Of a stretch of 64,000 nt of DNA, positions 1-19,833 are shown piece by piece. The position numbers were made by a program, and so were the translations under genes. Within the stretch, counting starts at the first letter, position 1, and each line of letters opens with the position of its first letter. Location: positions 487,884-551,883 of the forward strand of contig OZ025886.1 of the NCBI GenBank assembly GCA_964019415.1, read 5' to 3'. Source of the stretch: Ianthella basta. Its lineage: Eukaryota; Porifera; Demospongiae; Verongiida; Ianthellidae. The notes under the pieces were generated by a model, which saw only the letters and a program-made list of their open reading frames with translations, made no database searches and was not told the DNA's origin.

Positions 1-160
1 CTCTCCTCCCCTCCTCCCTCTCCTCCCCTCCTCCCTCTCCTCCCTCCCCTCCCCTCCCCTCCCCCACCCCTCCCCTCCTCCCTCTCCTCCCCTCCTCCCT
101 CTCCTCCCCTCCTCCCTCTCCTCCCCTCCTTCCTCTCCTCCCCTCCTCTCTCTCCTCCCC
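1..160. repeat. CTCC-rich polypyrimidine repeat in an intron
   Basis: Tandem variants of CTCCTCCC fill the window start and run directly into a 3' splice site (ag at 165-166). It acts as, or has grown out of, the polypyrimidine tract of the kinase intron. Confidence 0.85.
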
Positions 161-166
161 CCACAG

Positions 167-565
167 CCCAAAGCTCCCGGGCGCTGGCCCCTAAAGTGGT
201 ATGCTCCTGAATGTATCTACTACTCAAAGTTTGACAGTAAGTCTGACGTGTGGAGCTACGGTGTGACGCTGTGGGAGGGCTACTCCTTTGGGAGCAAGCC
301 CTATCAGGTAAGCACTGTGTATGTGTATGTACGTGTGCACACACTAGTACTGAAGTAATGCCACTTCTCCCCCCCCCCCCCCCCCCCCCCCCCGTTTCTG
401 TGTAGGGACTGAAGGGACCTGACATTCTGCAAATGATTGAGGCAAACCAGAGATTGCCAAAGCCGTTGTCTTGCCCACCGTCAGCTTATGAGCTCATGTT
501 GGAGTGTTGGAGCTACGAGTGAGTGAGGTGGAGGGTTGTGTGTGGACATACATACATGCATGCAT

Positions 566-620
<55 letters not shown>

Positions 621-630
621 CATGCATGCA

Positions 631-710
<80 letters not shown>

Positions 711-858
711 CATGCATGCATACATGTGTGTGTGTGTGTGTGTTTGTGTGTGTCTGTTGACTGGTGTTCATGCTGTTATGCTTCTCTCCTTCCCTGCCAG
801 GCCTTCAAGGAGACCAACATTTGTTGAGTTGAGGGAAAGGATGAAACACATCTCCTGA
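167..858 (+). CDS. Syk/ZAP-70/Shark-family tyrosine kinase, C-terminal exons (5' end outside window)
   Basis: Three exons can be read: 167-307, 406-518 and 801-858 (TGA at 856-858), with phases 0, 2 and consensus gt/ag borders. The product is the C-lobe of a protein tyrosine kinase. It has [10 protein letters not shown] (APE motif after the P+1 loop), [12 protein letters not shown] (subdomain IX), [21 protein letters not shown] and RRPTF (subdomain XI). The KWYAPEC and KPY..KGP signatures are typical of Syk, ZAP-70 and Shark rather than Src or Abl. The protein ends 11 residues after RRPTF, so there is no long tail. The family acts downstream of ITAM-type phosphotyrosine receptors in the cytosol. 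The SH2 domains and catalytic loop lie upstream of the window, so the subfamily is inferred from the C-lobe only. Both introns hold low-complexity sequence (a C homopolymer at 369-393, then a TG array). Confidence 0.85.
568..746. repeat. (TG)n microsatellite with ATACATGCATGCATAC interruptions
   Basis: Near-uninterrupted TG dinucleotides, broken by palindromic catgcatgcat spacers, inside the last kinase intron (519-800). Overlapping reading frames coding for Thr-His or Cys-Val repeats are artefacts of the repeat. Confidence 0.95.
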
Positions 859-1510
859 GGAGTAGTGGACTAAATATTTAATGGAGACAGAGAGACAGTT
901 TGTTTGTTTGTTTCAAGTTTCAGCTTACATTTGTTGTGTGAACTGTTGTTGGTCTTGTGTGCAAGCACACACATACACAACACACTTACACACACACTTA
1001 CACACATGTACACGTGTGCTCAAACTTGTGCACATGCACACACACGCATACACACGCACACGCATCTTAACACTTTTTCCTTTGTGTGTATATATGTACT
1101 GCTTAACTGCACACACACACACACACACACACATGTTGTGTGTACCTCCCTACGGGACTGTAGAGGCACTGTTTGTACGGTTATAATTGTTGTGTGCACT
1201 GAAGTGTGAATTGATTTCTATACTTCATTCAATTAATGTTCACAAAGTTGTATTGGGTGTGTGTGTGACATGTTGGTAGAATGAGAGTAGTAAAATGCTA
1301 CTCTGGCATGTGAGGTGGTGTACACCGTGCTTGGGATTTCACCGGCATCCTTGAGCACAGTCGTGCCATCACGCAATTTTTAACACACTTTTAACGCCTG
1401 AATGGTGCAGAACACTGCATGACCATGGGACAGGTAGTAGAGTGGGGGGTGCCCCTAAAGGTGCTTAGCTCAAGCTCCTGAATGAGCACTTGAAACTGAA
1501 AGTAGCTAGC
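859..1510 (+). other. 3' flank of the kinase gene, CA-rich; no gene seen
   Basis: Contains the presumed 3' UTR and several short CA/TG tracts (968-1130). No exon-like open frame and no clear AATAAA were found. The tandem fucosyltransferase repeat unit begins just after this stretch. Confidence 0.6.
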
Positions 1511-1540
1511 TGTCAATTATAGCTGTGCCCATGACCAAGG

Positions 1541-1690
1541 TACAGTGGAACCTGTCTAAGACAGCCTCCTGTGGGTGGCTGTTCTACAGAGGTGGATTGC
1601 AGTTATACTTTAGTGCTATTTGGCGCATGCCAGGGAGGCTGGTCGCAGCTGTTTGAGGTGGCTGGCTAACACAGTGACCATCTTAAGACA
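1541..1690. mobile_element. MITE remnant, cagtggaacctgtctaag family, upstream of fucosyltransferase copy 1
   Basis: Begins tacagtggaacctgtctaag and ends with a degenerate inverted copy near gaccatcttaaga, flanked by TA. The same family lies upstream of the other two fucosyltransferase copies and at 26302-27731, 45180, 53364 and 61725. The terminal inverted repeats and TA flank indicate a Tc1/mariner/pogo-type origin. Confidence 0.65.
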
Positions 1691-1730
1691 ATTATGCATC
1701 CACCGTACTGTAACAGCTGTATTATGTCAC

Positions 1731-1760
1731 GACCTCGCGAGACTCGCGCGTGTCTCGGTA
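1731..1760 (+). promoter_or_regulatory. CTCGCGAGA promoter block of fucosyltransferase copy 1
   Basis: A palindromic CTCGCGAGA (1734-1742) followed by ctcgcgcgtgtctcgg lies 65 bases before the ATG. It is conserved unchanged in all three units although neighbouring bases differ. It is one base from the TCTCGCGAGA element found in many animal core promoters. The promoter role is inferred. Confidence 0.5.
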
Positions 1761-1806
1761 ATGCAATTGCATATTGCGCAACGTGCAACCCATTAGTGCA
1801 ATAATA

Positions 1807-3198
1807 ATGGCGAACCGTTGCTGGCGCAAATGTGTTCTGTACTCCTCCGTTGTTACCCTGGTCAACATCTGCATCTTTGCTTACTTCCTCACGTCTTTCA
1901 CCAAAAGCGAAGACACTTGGCGGATGATCCAGGAACAAGACTCGTTTCGAAATAGGAAGGTGTTTCTTCCAGACGAGAAGGAGACTCGCTACCCCATAGT
2001 ACTGTGGTGGAACCCGTTCACTCCGGACAAGAGATTAGTGAAGACCTGCAAGAAGGGCTCCACCGAGCGCACTTGTTTCTTCACCCACAGTAGAACAGAA
2101 TTCAATAACCCTTTAACTGCAGCCTTCATGTTCTACGCCTCCCAGATGAAATGGCAGGATATGCCCCTCCCTCGGGGACCAAACCACATGTGGGCCATCA
2201 TTCAGGAAGAGTCCCCCAAGAACAACTGGATTCTTGCGTTTGAGGAAGGAATCAGCCTCTTCAACATGACTGCCACTCCCAGCCGCTACTCCACCTACCC
2301 TCTGACCACTCAGTACCTCACCAGCCTAGAGGTCCTGAGGAAGCCACCGCTAGTGCCGATTCCAGACAAGGGCAAAGGAGATATTGGAATCATCATGTAC
2401 TTGCAGACTGATTGCGGAACACCATCTGACAGAGATACCTATGTAGCTGAACTGATGAAACACATACAAGTGGACTCATACGGAGCCTGTCTGCATAACA
2501 GAGATCTCCCACAGCACTTGGTGGACCCACTCACTATGGACCATGAAGATCTGTTGAAGCTGCAGTCTCAGTACAAGTTCTCTTTAGCATTTGAGAATGC
2601 CATTTGTCATGACTATATCACAGAGAAGCTCTGGCGGCCCCTCACTGTTGGCTCTGTACCTGTAGTCAGAGGGTCACCGACAGTGAGGGACTGGCTACCT
2701 GACAACAAGAGTGCCATTATTGCAGAGGAATTTGCTAGTGCGAAGGAACTTGCCGAGTTCCTCAAATCTCTTGATGCTGATGACAGCAAGTACAGAGAGT
2801 ATTTAGCATGGAAGGACCATGGTATCACCAATCAGCGTCTCATTAAGGAAATGCGAGAGAGAGGTTACGGTCATCACGATTATAGGGATGATTATACCAG
2901 TCATTTTGAGTGTCAAGTTTGCAACCGTATCTTTGACATGCGGGAGGAGACTGCAAGAGGGGAAAAACCTGCCATCAGCATTGCAAACCATAGTCACTGG
3001 GACTGCCCACTGCTGTATCCGGCATTTGGCAAACCAGAGGACAGAGAGAAAATACTGAACTCTCAGCTGAGTGCCAATGACGACTTGCAGTTCTGGATGC
3101 AACATGAGGAGTGCAGTGGGAAGCATGCCAAATCAATTCATGAACTGATTGCCAATAATGCAACATCCATCCGGTTTGGGTCATGTCTCTTTGGCTGA
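1807..3198 (+). CDS. Alpha-fucosyltransferase, GT10 family, FUT10/FUT11 type, copy 1
   Basis: Intronless ORF of 463 residues. Start chosen at the first ATG (MANRCWRKC), conserved in all three copies; upstream in-frame codons have no ATG. A short basic N-terminus and one membrane segment (about residues 10-31) give a type II ER/Golgi enzyme. The GT10 domain shows LWWNPFT, PLPRGPNHMWAIIQEESPKN, EEGISLFNMT and the signature CHDYITEKLWRPLTVGSVPV, followed by a Cys-rich tail (FECQVCNRIF, HSHWDCP) typical of FUT10/FUT11. Those enzymes use GDP-fucose and in mammals are reported as protein O-fucosyltransferases (POFUT3/4). This copy lacks about 19 codons of stem present in copies 2 and 3 (after NSEDAW), an in-frame deletion. 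Substrate here is unknown. Confidence 0.9.
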   Translation: MANRCWRKCVLYSSVVTLVNICIFAYFLTSFTKSEDTWRMIQEQDSFRNRKVFLPDEKETRYPIVLWWNPFTPDKRLVKTCKKGSTERTCFFTHSRTEFNNPLTAAFMFYASQMKWQDMPLPRGPNHMWAIIQEESPKNNWILAFEEGISLFNMTATPSRYSTYPLTTQYLTSLEVLRKPPLVPIPDKGKGDIGIIMYLQTDCGTPSDRDTYVAELMKHIQVDSYGACLHNRDLPQHLVDPLTMDHEDLLKLQSQYKFSLAFENAICHDYITEKLWRPLTVGSVPVVRGSPTVRDWLPDNKSAIIAEEFASAKELAEFLKSLDADDSKYREYLAWKDHGITNQRLIKEMRERGYGHHDYRDDYTSHFECQVCNRIFDMREETARGEKPAISIANHSHWDCPLLYPAFGKPEDREKILNSQLSANDDLQFWMQHEECSGKHAKSIHELIANNATSIRFGSCLFG

Positions 3199-3283
3199 CA
3201 CGAGTATTTTTTGTATGCTTTATAGAACCGCCCCGATCCCGACCGTACCATGAACAATTATAGCTGTGCCCATGACTATGGTA

Positions 3284-3519
3284 AGGTAAACCGGGGTAAT
3301 TTCGTCACTAGGGTAATTCCGTCACTAGGGTTTTGTCTCGACTCTTGTTCCTTGGCTGTGGGCTTTAAGGTCACCACAACACCGCTGTTTTACAACCAAT
3401 CCACTGCACTGTCTAAACCTAAACGGATGTGAGCGCGCTCCTTCTCAATAAGTAGTGGTAGACTCACATGATGGAATTACCCCGCCCTGAAATAGTGATG
3501 GAACTACCCCGGTTTACCT
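3284..3519. mobile_element. 236-bp MITE with TA target-site duplication
   Basis: Terminal inverted repeats aggtaaaccggggta / taccccggtttacct extend with mismatches to about 30 bases. TA flanks both ends (3282-3283, 3520-3521). The sister unit at 5965-5985 has the uninterrupted sequence gactatggtatggtgg, so this is a direct empty-site proof of insertion. TA duplication indicates a Tc1/mariner-type source; there is no coding capacity. Confidence 0.9.
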
Positions 3520-3640
3520 TACAGTGGAACCTGTCTAAGACAGCCACCTGTGGGCCATTCCTAACTGAACTTTATAGAGAGGTGGTTGCTCTACAGAGGT
3601 AGATTGCAATACTCTAGCGCTATTTGGTGCAAGGGAGGCT

Positions 3641-4270
3641 GTTGTATCTTAGTCCTTCTGCTAAGGGGCACGCGTACCGTCACTCTCAGTTCGATCAGCA
3701 ACCAACCAACTCAATGAATAAACCAGGCATATATATAGGCAAGCAAGCAAATCAGAAACTGTCATGAACAATACACAATAACAGGTAGGTCAATCATGTT
3801 CAATCATAGACAAAACACAATAACATGTTCAAGGTTCGCTTCAATACACATCACTCCTTCCTCCTATTTCCATGAAGCTTGAAACCGGTCTGGCTCTCTG
3901 GTCACCTGGCTTGATCGTCAAGGTAGACCTTCCAACTCTGGCTGTGATGGAGATGATGGCAGCAGTGGTGGATGAGAAGGATTGTCTGGCAACGCCTCAG
4001 GCTGCTGATCTATTGTGCTTTGCACGCGTGGGTTCGAATCCCACCTTCGTCGCCAGTGTTGTATCTTAGTCTTTCTGCTAAGGGGCACGCGTATCGTCAC
4101 TCTCAGTTCGATCAGCAACCAACCAACTCAATGAATAAACCAGGCATATATATAGGCAAGCAAGCAAATCAGAAACTGTCATGAACAATACACAATAACA
4201 GGTAAGTCAATCATGTTCAATCATAGACAATACACAATAACATGTTCAAGGTTCGCTTCAATACACATCA
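3641..4270 (-). mobile_element. Miniature LTR retrotransposon (TRIM), minus strand
   Basis: Two direct repeats, 3641-3853 and 4057-4270 (213 and 214 bp, nearly identical), begin TG and end CA on the minus strand (TGATGTGTATTG...GATACAACA). They enclose a 203-bp internal region without a protein. Right after the 5' LTR (minus sense) comes a primer-binding site matching a tRNA 3' end; just before the 3' LTR is a purine tract (aataggaggaaggagtg). A 5-bp duplication, gaggc, flanks the element (3636-3640, 4271-4275), and the sister unit near 6090 is the empty site. The element must have been mobilised by proteins from another retrotransposon. Confidence 0.9.
4002..4055 (-). other. Extended tRNA-Ser(GCT)-like primer-binding site of the TRIM
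   Basis: Read on the plus strand, this is the 3' half of a serine tRNA: anticodon-loop bases ctgctga, variable arm, T arm gtgggttcgaatcccac, acceptor strand, discriminator G and CCA. On the minus strand it begins TGGCGACGAAGG one base after the LTR. Similarity stops at the anticodon loop; there is no 5' half. It is therefore a primer-binding site, not a tRNA gene. Confidence 0.8.
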
Positions 4271-4334
4271 GAGGCTGACTGTTCAAGGTGGCTGGCTAGC
4301 CATGCTAGTTCCGCTGTATATATGATGTCACGAC

Positions 4335-4363
4335 CTCGCGAGACTCGCGCGTGTCTCGGTAAT
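4335..4363 (+). promoter_or_regulatory. CTCGCGAGA promoter block of fucosyltransferase copy 2
   Basis: Same block as in unit 1, with the CTCGCGAGA palindrome at 4335-4343, 66 bases before the conserved ATG at 4409. Confidence 0.5.
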
Positions 4364-4408
4364 GCAACGTGCATGCACATGCATATGCATCCCATTAGTG
4401 CAACAATA

Positions 4409-5887
4409 ATGGCGAACGGTTGCTGGCGCAAATGTGTTCTGTACTCCTCCGTTGTTACCCTGGTCAACATCTGCATCTTTGCTTACTTCCTCACGTCTTT
4501 CACTAACAGTGAAGACGCCTGGCATGATGCTGTCGAAAGCAGTTTTGAAGAGGAGCAGGTTTTGCCGGAACAGGTTTGGCCCGGGATGATCCAGGAACAA
4601 GACTCGTTTCGAAATAGGAAGGTGTTTCTTCCAGACGAGAAGGAGACTCGCTACCCCATAGTACTGTGGTGGAACCCGTTCACTCCGGACAAGAGATTAG
4701 TGAAGATGTGCAAGAAGGGCTCCACCGAGCGCACTTGTCTCTTCACCCAAAGTAGAACAGAATTCAATAACCCTTTAACTGCAGCCTTCATGTTCTACGC
4801 CTCCCAGATGAAATGGGAGGACATGCCCCTCCCTCGGGGACCAAACCACATGTGGGCCATCATTCAGGAAGAGTCCCCCAAGAACAACTGGATTCTTGCG
4901 TTTGAGGAAGGAATCAGCCTCTTCAACATGACTGCCACTCCCAGCCGCTACTCCACCTACCCTCTGACCACTCAGTACCTCACCAGCCTAGAGGTCCTGA
5001 GGAAGCCACCGCTAGTGCCGATTCCAGACAAGGGCAAAGGAGATATTGGAATCATCATGTACTTGCACAGTGATTGTGGAACACCATCTGACAGAGATAC
5101 CTATGTAGCTGAACTGATGAAACACATACAAGTGGACTCATACGGAGCCTGTCTGCATAACAGAGATCTCCCTCAGCACTTGGTGGACCCACTCACTATG
5201 GACCATGAAGATCTGTTGAAGCTGCAGTCTCAGTACAAGTTCTCCATTGTATTTGAGAATGCCATTTGTCATGACTATATCACGGAGAAGCTCTGGCGGC
5301 CCCTCACTGTTGGCTCTGTACCTGTAGTCAGAGGGTCACCGACAGTGAGGGACTGGCTACCTGACAACAAGAGTGCCATTATTGCAGAGGAATTTGCTAG
5401 TGCGAAGGAACTTGCCGAGTTCCTCAAATCTCTTGATGCTGATGACAGCAAGTACAGAGAGTATTTAGCATGGAAGGACCATGGTATCACCAATCAGCGT
5501 CTCATTAAGGAAATGCAAGAGAGAGACTATGGTCGTGGCGGTTATGACGATGGCTATACCAGTCGTTTTGAGTGTCAAGTTTGCAATCGTATCTTTGACA
5601 TACAGGAGGAGACTGCAAGAGGGGAAAAGCCTACCATCAGCATTGCAAACCATAGTCACTGGGACTGCCCACTGCTGTATCCGGCATTTGGCAAACCAGA
5701 GGACAGAGAGAGAATACTGAACTCTCAGCTGAGTACCAATGACGACTTGCAGTTCTGGATGCAGCATGAGGAGTGCAGTGGGAAGCGTGCCAAATTCATT
5801 CATGAACTGATTGCCAATAATGCAACGGCAGAAGAAGTGAGAATAAAGTCAACATCCGTCCAGTTTGGGTCATGTCTCTTTGGCTGA
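4409..5887 (+). CDS. Alpha-fucosyltransferase, GT10 family, FUT10/FUT11 type, copy 2
   Basis: Intronless ORF of 492 residues, near-identical to its neighbours. The frame is open upstream to an ATG at 4322, but that extension reads through the promoter block and is not shared, so the conserved MANGCWRKC start is preferred. It has the type II membrane anchor, a stem containing an acidic segment (SSFEEEQVLPEQVWPG) that copy 1 lacks, the catalytic signature CHDYITEKLWRPLTVGSVPV and the Cys-rich tail. Local differences from copies 1 and 3, such as KFSIVFEN for KFSLAFEN, are few. The C-terminal insert AEEVRIKS is shared with copy 3 and absent from copy 1. It is expected to be an ER/Golgi GDP-fucose-dependent enzyme. 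Confidence 0.9.
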   Translation: MANGCWRKCVLYSSVVTLVNICIFAYFLTSFTNSEDAWHDAVESSFEEEQVLPEQVWPGMIQEQDSFRNRKVFLPDEKETRYPIVLWWNPFTPDKRLVKMCKKGSTERTCLFTQSRTEFNNPLTAAFMFYASQMKWEDMPLPRGPNHMWAIIQEESPKNNWILAFEEGISLFNMTATPSRYSTYPLTTQYLTSLEVLRKPPLVPIPDKGKGDIGIIMYLHSDCGTPSDRDTYVAELMKHIQVDSYGACLHNRDLPQHLVDPLTMDHEDLLKLQSQYKFSIVFENAICHDYITEKLWRPLTVGSVPVVRGSPTVRDWLPDNKSAIIAEEFASAKELAEFLKSLDADDSKYREYLAWKDHGITNQRLIKEMQERDYGRGGYDDGYTSRFECQVCNRIFDIQEETARGEKPTISIANHSHWDCPLLYPAFGKPEDRERILNSQLSTNDDLQFWMQHEECSGKRAKFIHELIANNATAEEVRIKSTSVQFGSCLFG

Positions 5888-5971
5888 CACGAGTGTTTTT
5901 TGTATGCTTTATAGAACCACCCCGATCCCGATCGTACCATGAACAATTATAGCTGTGCCCATGACTATGGT

Positions 5972-6118
5972 ATGGTGGAACCTGTCTAAGACAGCCACCT
6001 GTGGGCCATTCCTAACTGACCTTTATAGAGAGGTGGTTGCTCTACAGAGGTAGATTGCAATACTCTAGCGCTATTTGGTGCCAGGGAGGCTGGCTGTTCA
6101 AGGTGGCTGGCTAGCTAT
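5972..6118. mobile_element. cagtggaacctgtctaag MITE remnant upstream of copy 3 (uninterrupted)
   Basis: Full alignment to the split copy at 3520-4310. It serves as the empty site for both the MITE at 3284 and the TRIM at 3641. Its right end is degenerate. Confidence 0.65.
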
Positions 6119-6157
6119 GCTAGACCGTTCCGCTGTATGATTATACAATGTCACGAC

Positions 6158-6186
6158 CTCGCGAGACTCGCGCGTGTCTCGGTAAT
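6158..6186 (+). promoter_or_regulatory. CTCGCGAGA promoter block of fucosyltransferase copy 3
   Basis: CTCGCGAGA at 6158-6166, 50 bases before the ATG at 6216; same arrangement as in units 1 and 2. Confidence 0.5.
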
Positions 6187-6215
6187 GCGCAATTGCAACC
6201 CATTAGTGCAATAAT

Positions 6216-7691
6216 ATGGCGAACGGTTGCTGGCGCAAATGTGTTCTGTACTCCTCCGTTGTTACCCTGGTCAACATCTGCATCTTTGCTTACTTCCTCA
6301 CGTCTTTCACCAACAGCGAAGACGCTTGGCATGATGATGTCGAAAGTAGTTTTGAAGAGGAGCAGGTTTTGCCGGAACAGGTTTGGCCCGGGATCCAGGA
6401 ACAAGACTCGTTTCGAAATAGGAAGGTGTTTCTTCCAGACGAGAAGGAGACTCGCTACCCCATAGTACTGTGGTGGAACCCGTTCACTCCGGACAAGAGA
6501 TTAGTGAAGACCTGCAAGAAGGGCTCCACCGAGCGCACTTGTCTCTTCACCCAAAGTAGAACAGAATTCAATAACCCTTTAACTGTCGCCTTCATGTTCT
6601 ACGCCTCCCAGATGAAATGGGAGGACATGCCCCTCCCTCGGGGACCAAACCACATGTGGGCCATCATTCAGGAAGAGTCCCCCAAGAACAACTGGATTCT
6701 TGCATTTGAGGAAGGAATCAGCCTCTTCAACATGACTGCCACTCCCAGCCGCTACTCCACCTACCCTCTGACCACTCAGTACCTCCCCAGCCTAGAGGTC
6801 CTGAGGAAGCCACCGCTAGTGCCGATTCCAGACAAGGGCAAAGGAGACATTGGAATCATCATGTACTTGCACAGTGATTGCGGAACACCATCTGACAGAG
6901 ATACCTATGTAGCTGAACTGATGAAACACATACAAGTGGACTCATACGGAGCCTGTCTGCATAACAGAGATCTCCCACAGCACTTGGTGGACCCACTCAC
7001 TATGGACCATCAAGATGTGTTGAAGTTGCAGTCTCAGTACAAGTTCTCTTTAGCATTTGAGAATGCCATTTGTCATGACTATATCACAGAGAAGCTCTGG
7101 CGGCCCCTCACTGTTGGCTCTGTACCTGTAGTCAGAGGGTCACCGACAGTGAGGGACTGGCTACCTGACAACAAGAGTGCCATTATTGCAGAGGAATTTG
7201 CTAGTGCGAAGGACCTTGCCGAGTTCCTCAAATCTCTTGATGCTGATGACAGCAAGTACAGAGAGTATTTAGCATGGAAGGACCATGGTATCACCAATCA
7301 GCGTCTCATTAAGGAAATGCAAGAGAGAGACTACGGTCGTGGCGGTTATGACGATGATTTTACTAGTCGTTTTGAGTGTCAAGTTTGCAATCGTATCTTT
7401 GACATGCAGGAGGAGACTGCAAGAGGGGGAAAGCCTGCCATCAACATTGCAAACCATAGTCACTGGGACTGCCCACTGCTGTATCCGGCATTTGGCAAAC
7501 CAGAGGACAGAGAGAGAATACTGAACTCTCAGCTGAGTACCAATGACGACTTGCAGTTCTGGATGCAACATGAGGAGTGCAGTGGGAAGCGTGCCAAATT
7601 CATTCATGAACTGATTGCCAATAATGCAACGGCAGAAGAAGTGAGAATAAAGTCAACATCCACCCGGTTTGGGTCATGTCTCTTTGGCTGA
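6216..7691 (+). CDS. Alpha-fucosyltransferase, GT10 family, FUT10/FUT11 type, copy 3
   Basis: Intronless ORF of 491 residues starting at the conserved MANGCWRKC. Same architecture as copy 2: short basic N-terminus, one membrane anchor, acidic stem, GT10 catalytic domain with CHDYITEKLWRPLTVGSVPV and the Cys-rich tail ending GSCLFG. It differs by scattered substitutions (HQDVLKLQ for HEDLLKLQ, AKDLAEF for AKELAEF). All three ORFs remain open and most changes are conservative, which suggests retained function. The last unit is followed by unique sequence, with AATAAA at 7847-7852 as a candidate polyadenylation signal. Confidence 0.9.
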   Translation: MANGCWRKCVLYSSVVTLVNICIFAYFLTSFTNSEDAWHDDVESSFEEEQVLPEQVWPGIQEQDSFRNRKVFLPDEKETRYPIVLWWNPFTPDKRLVKTCKKGSTERTCLFTQSRTEFNNPLTVAFMFYASQMKWEDMPLPRGPNHMWAIIQEESPKNNWILAFEEGISLFNMTATPSRYSTYPLTTQYLPSLEVLRKPPLVPIPDKGKGDIGIIMYLHSDCGTPSDRDTYVAELMKHIQVDSYGACLHNRDLPQHLVDPLTMDHQDVLKLQSQYKFSLAFENAICHDYITEKLWRPLTVGSVPVVRGSPTVRDWLPDNKSAIIAEEFASAKDLAEFLKSLDADDSKYREYLAWKDHGITNQRLIKEMQERDYGRGGYDDDFTSRFECQVCNRIFDMQEETARGGKPAINIANHSHWDCPLLYPAFGKPEDRERILNSQLSTNDDLQFWMQHEECSGKRAKFIHELIANNATAEEVRIKSTSTRFGSCLFG

Positions 7692-7825
7692 CACGAGTGT
7701 TTTTGTATGCTTTATAGAACCGCCCCGATCCCGATCGTACCATGAACAATTCATTGTACATGATCGATCAGTGTGTGCACGTGTACGTGTTCCATTTGTC
7801 ATGTCTACGGGACTTTCCCTCACTG

Positions 7826-7839
7826 GTTGTCGTGGCAAC
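7826..7839 (+). promoter_or_regulatory. X-box-like RFX site upstream of DNAI4
   Basis: GTTGTCGTGGCAAC matches the RFX consensus GTNRCC-(0-3 bases)-RGYAAC with one mismatch (T for C in the left half) and a 2-base spacer. It lies 313 bases before the DNAI4 ATG. RFX factors drive ciliary genes in animals; binding here is inferred. Confidence 0.55.
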
Positions 7840-7846
7840 TCCTCGA

Positions 7847-7852
7847 AATAAA
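7847..7852 (+). terminator. Candidate polyadenylation signal for fucosyltransferase copy 3
   Basis: AATAAA, 156 bases after the stop codon of copy 3 and before the DNAI4 gene. Confidence 0.4.
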
Positions 7853-8151
7853 ATGAAGGGAGGGAGGGAAAGGAGCTCTTCAAGGTATTGTTCCTCCCGC
7901 ACTCGGGTAGCCGTCAAGTTTTAGTTGTGATTCTTGTCATAGATTTGATTGCATGTAACAGTCCAGTGTGATCTGATAACAAGGTCCTCCTTTGCAAGTC
8001 TGCTGGATACTAGCCTAAGTCTGCTAGCTAGCTGTACCATACGGTTGTGCCGAGTAGGGCAGGTCAATTGGGAAGAAGTGTCGTACGGTGTAGATCAACT
8101 TAGGCGGCTGTGGAGCATTGACGTCGCGTATTCATTACAACTCCTGCGTGT

Positions 8152-19566
<11,415 letters not shown>

Positions 19567-19833
19567 CATGAAAGTGACGCTCTATGTGCAATCAGTTTTT
19601 AGTGTCCGTTGAAATAAGTGCACCATCTTTATCTCTTTGTGTATAAACAGTATGTACTGTGTATGTCCTGATGCCACTGTCCATGTATTGTGTACAAAAA
19701 GTGACGAACTTCCGTTTGCGTGGGCGGCGCTAGTTCAAATATACAGTATGCCGCCGCAACTCCAGTACATACGGGAGGAAGCGGTGCGGAGCAAGCCAAA
19801 AAAAGTAGGGGTAATGGTAGCTATAGTTTGGGA

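Larger units (their letters stand above)
3520..4310. mobile_element. cagtggaacctgtctaag MITE upstream of copy 2, split by a TRIM
   Basis: Left part 3520-3640 and right part 4271-4310 align end to end with the uninterrupted copy at 5972-6118. The 630-bp element at 3641-4270 is inserted between them. Confidence 0.8.
1515..7745 (+). repeat. Three tandem repeat units, each with one fucosyltransferase gene
   Basis: Each unit starts with the same string, tagctgtgcccatgac (about 1519, 3261 and 5951), then holds a remnant of the cagtggaacctgtctaag MITE, a CGCGAGA promoter block, an intronless fucosyltransferase ORF and a common 3' flank. Units 1 and 2 end by entering the next unit; unit 3 diverges after the shared sequence gaccgtaccatgaacaatt-like at about 7745. 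Unit 2 is longer only because of two later transposon insertions near its start. The very high identity between copies points to recent duplication or gene conversion. Confidence 0.9.

Noticed and set aside
1..858. Src- or Abl-type kinase
   Set aside because: KWYAPEC, GSKPY and KGPDI fit the Syk/ZAP-70/Shark group better; Src-type kinases have KWTAPE and no KGP motif.
3972..4056. tRNA-Ser gene
   Set aside because: Only the 3' half is present, with CCA in the DNA, and it abuts an LTR; it is a primer-binding site.
4322..4408. N-terminal extension of fucosyltransferase copy 2 from the ATG at 4322
   Set aside because: It would read through the conserved promoter block; copies 1 and 3 have no matching in-frame ATG extension.
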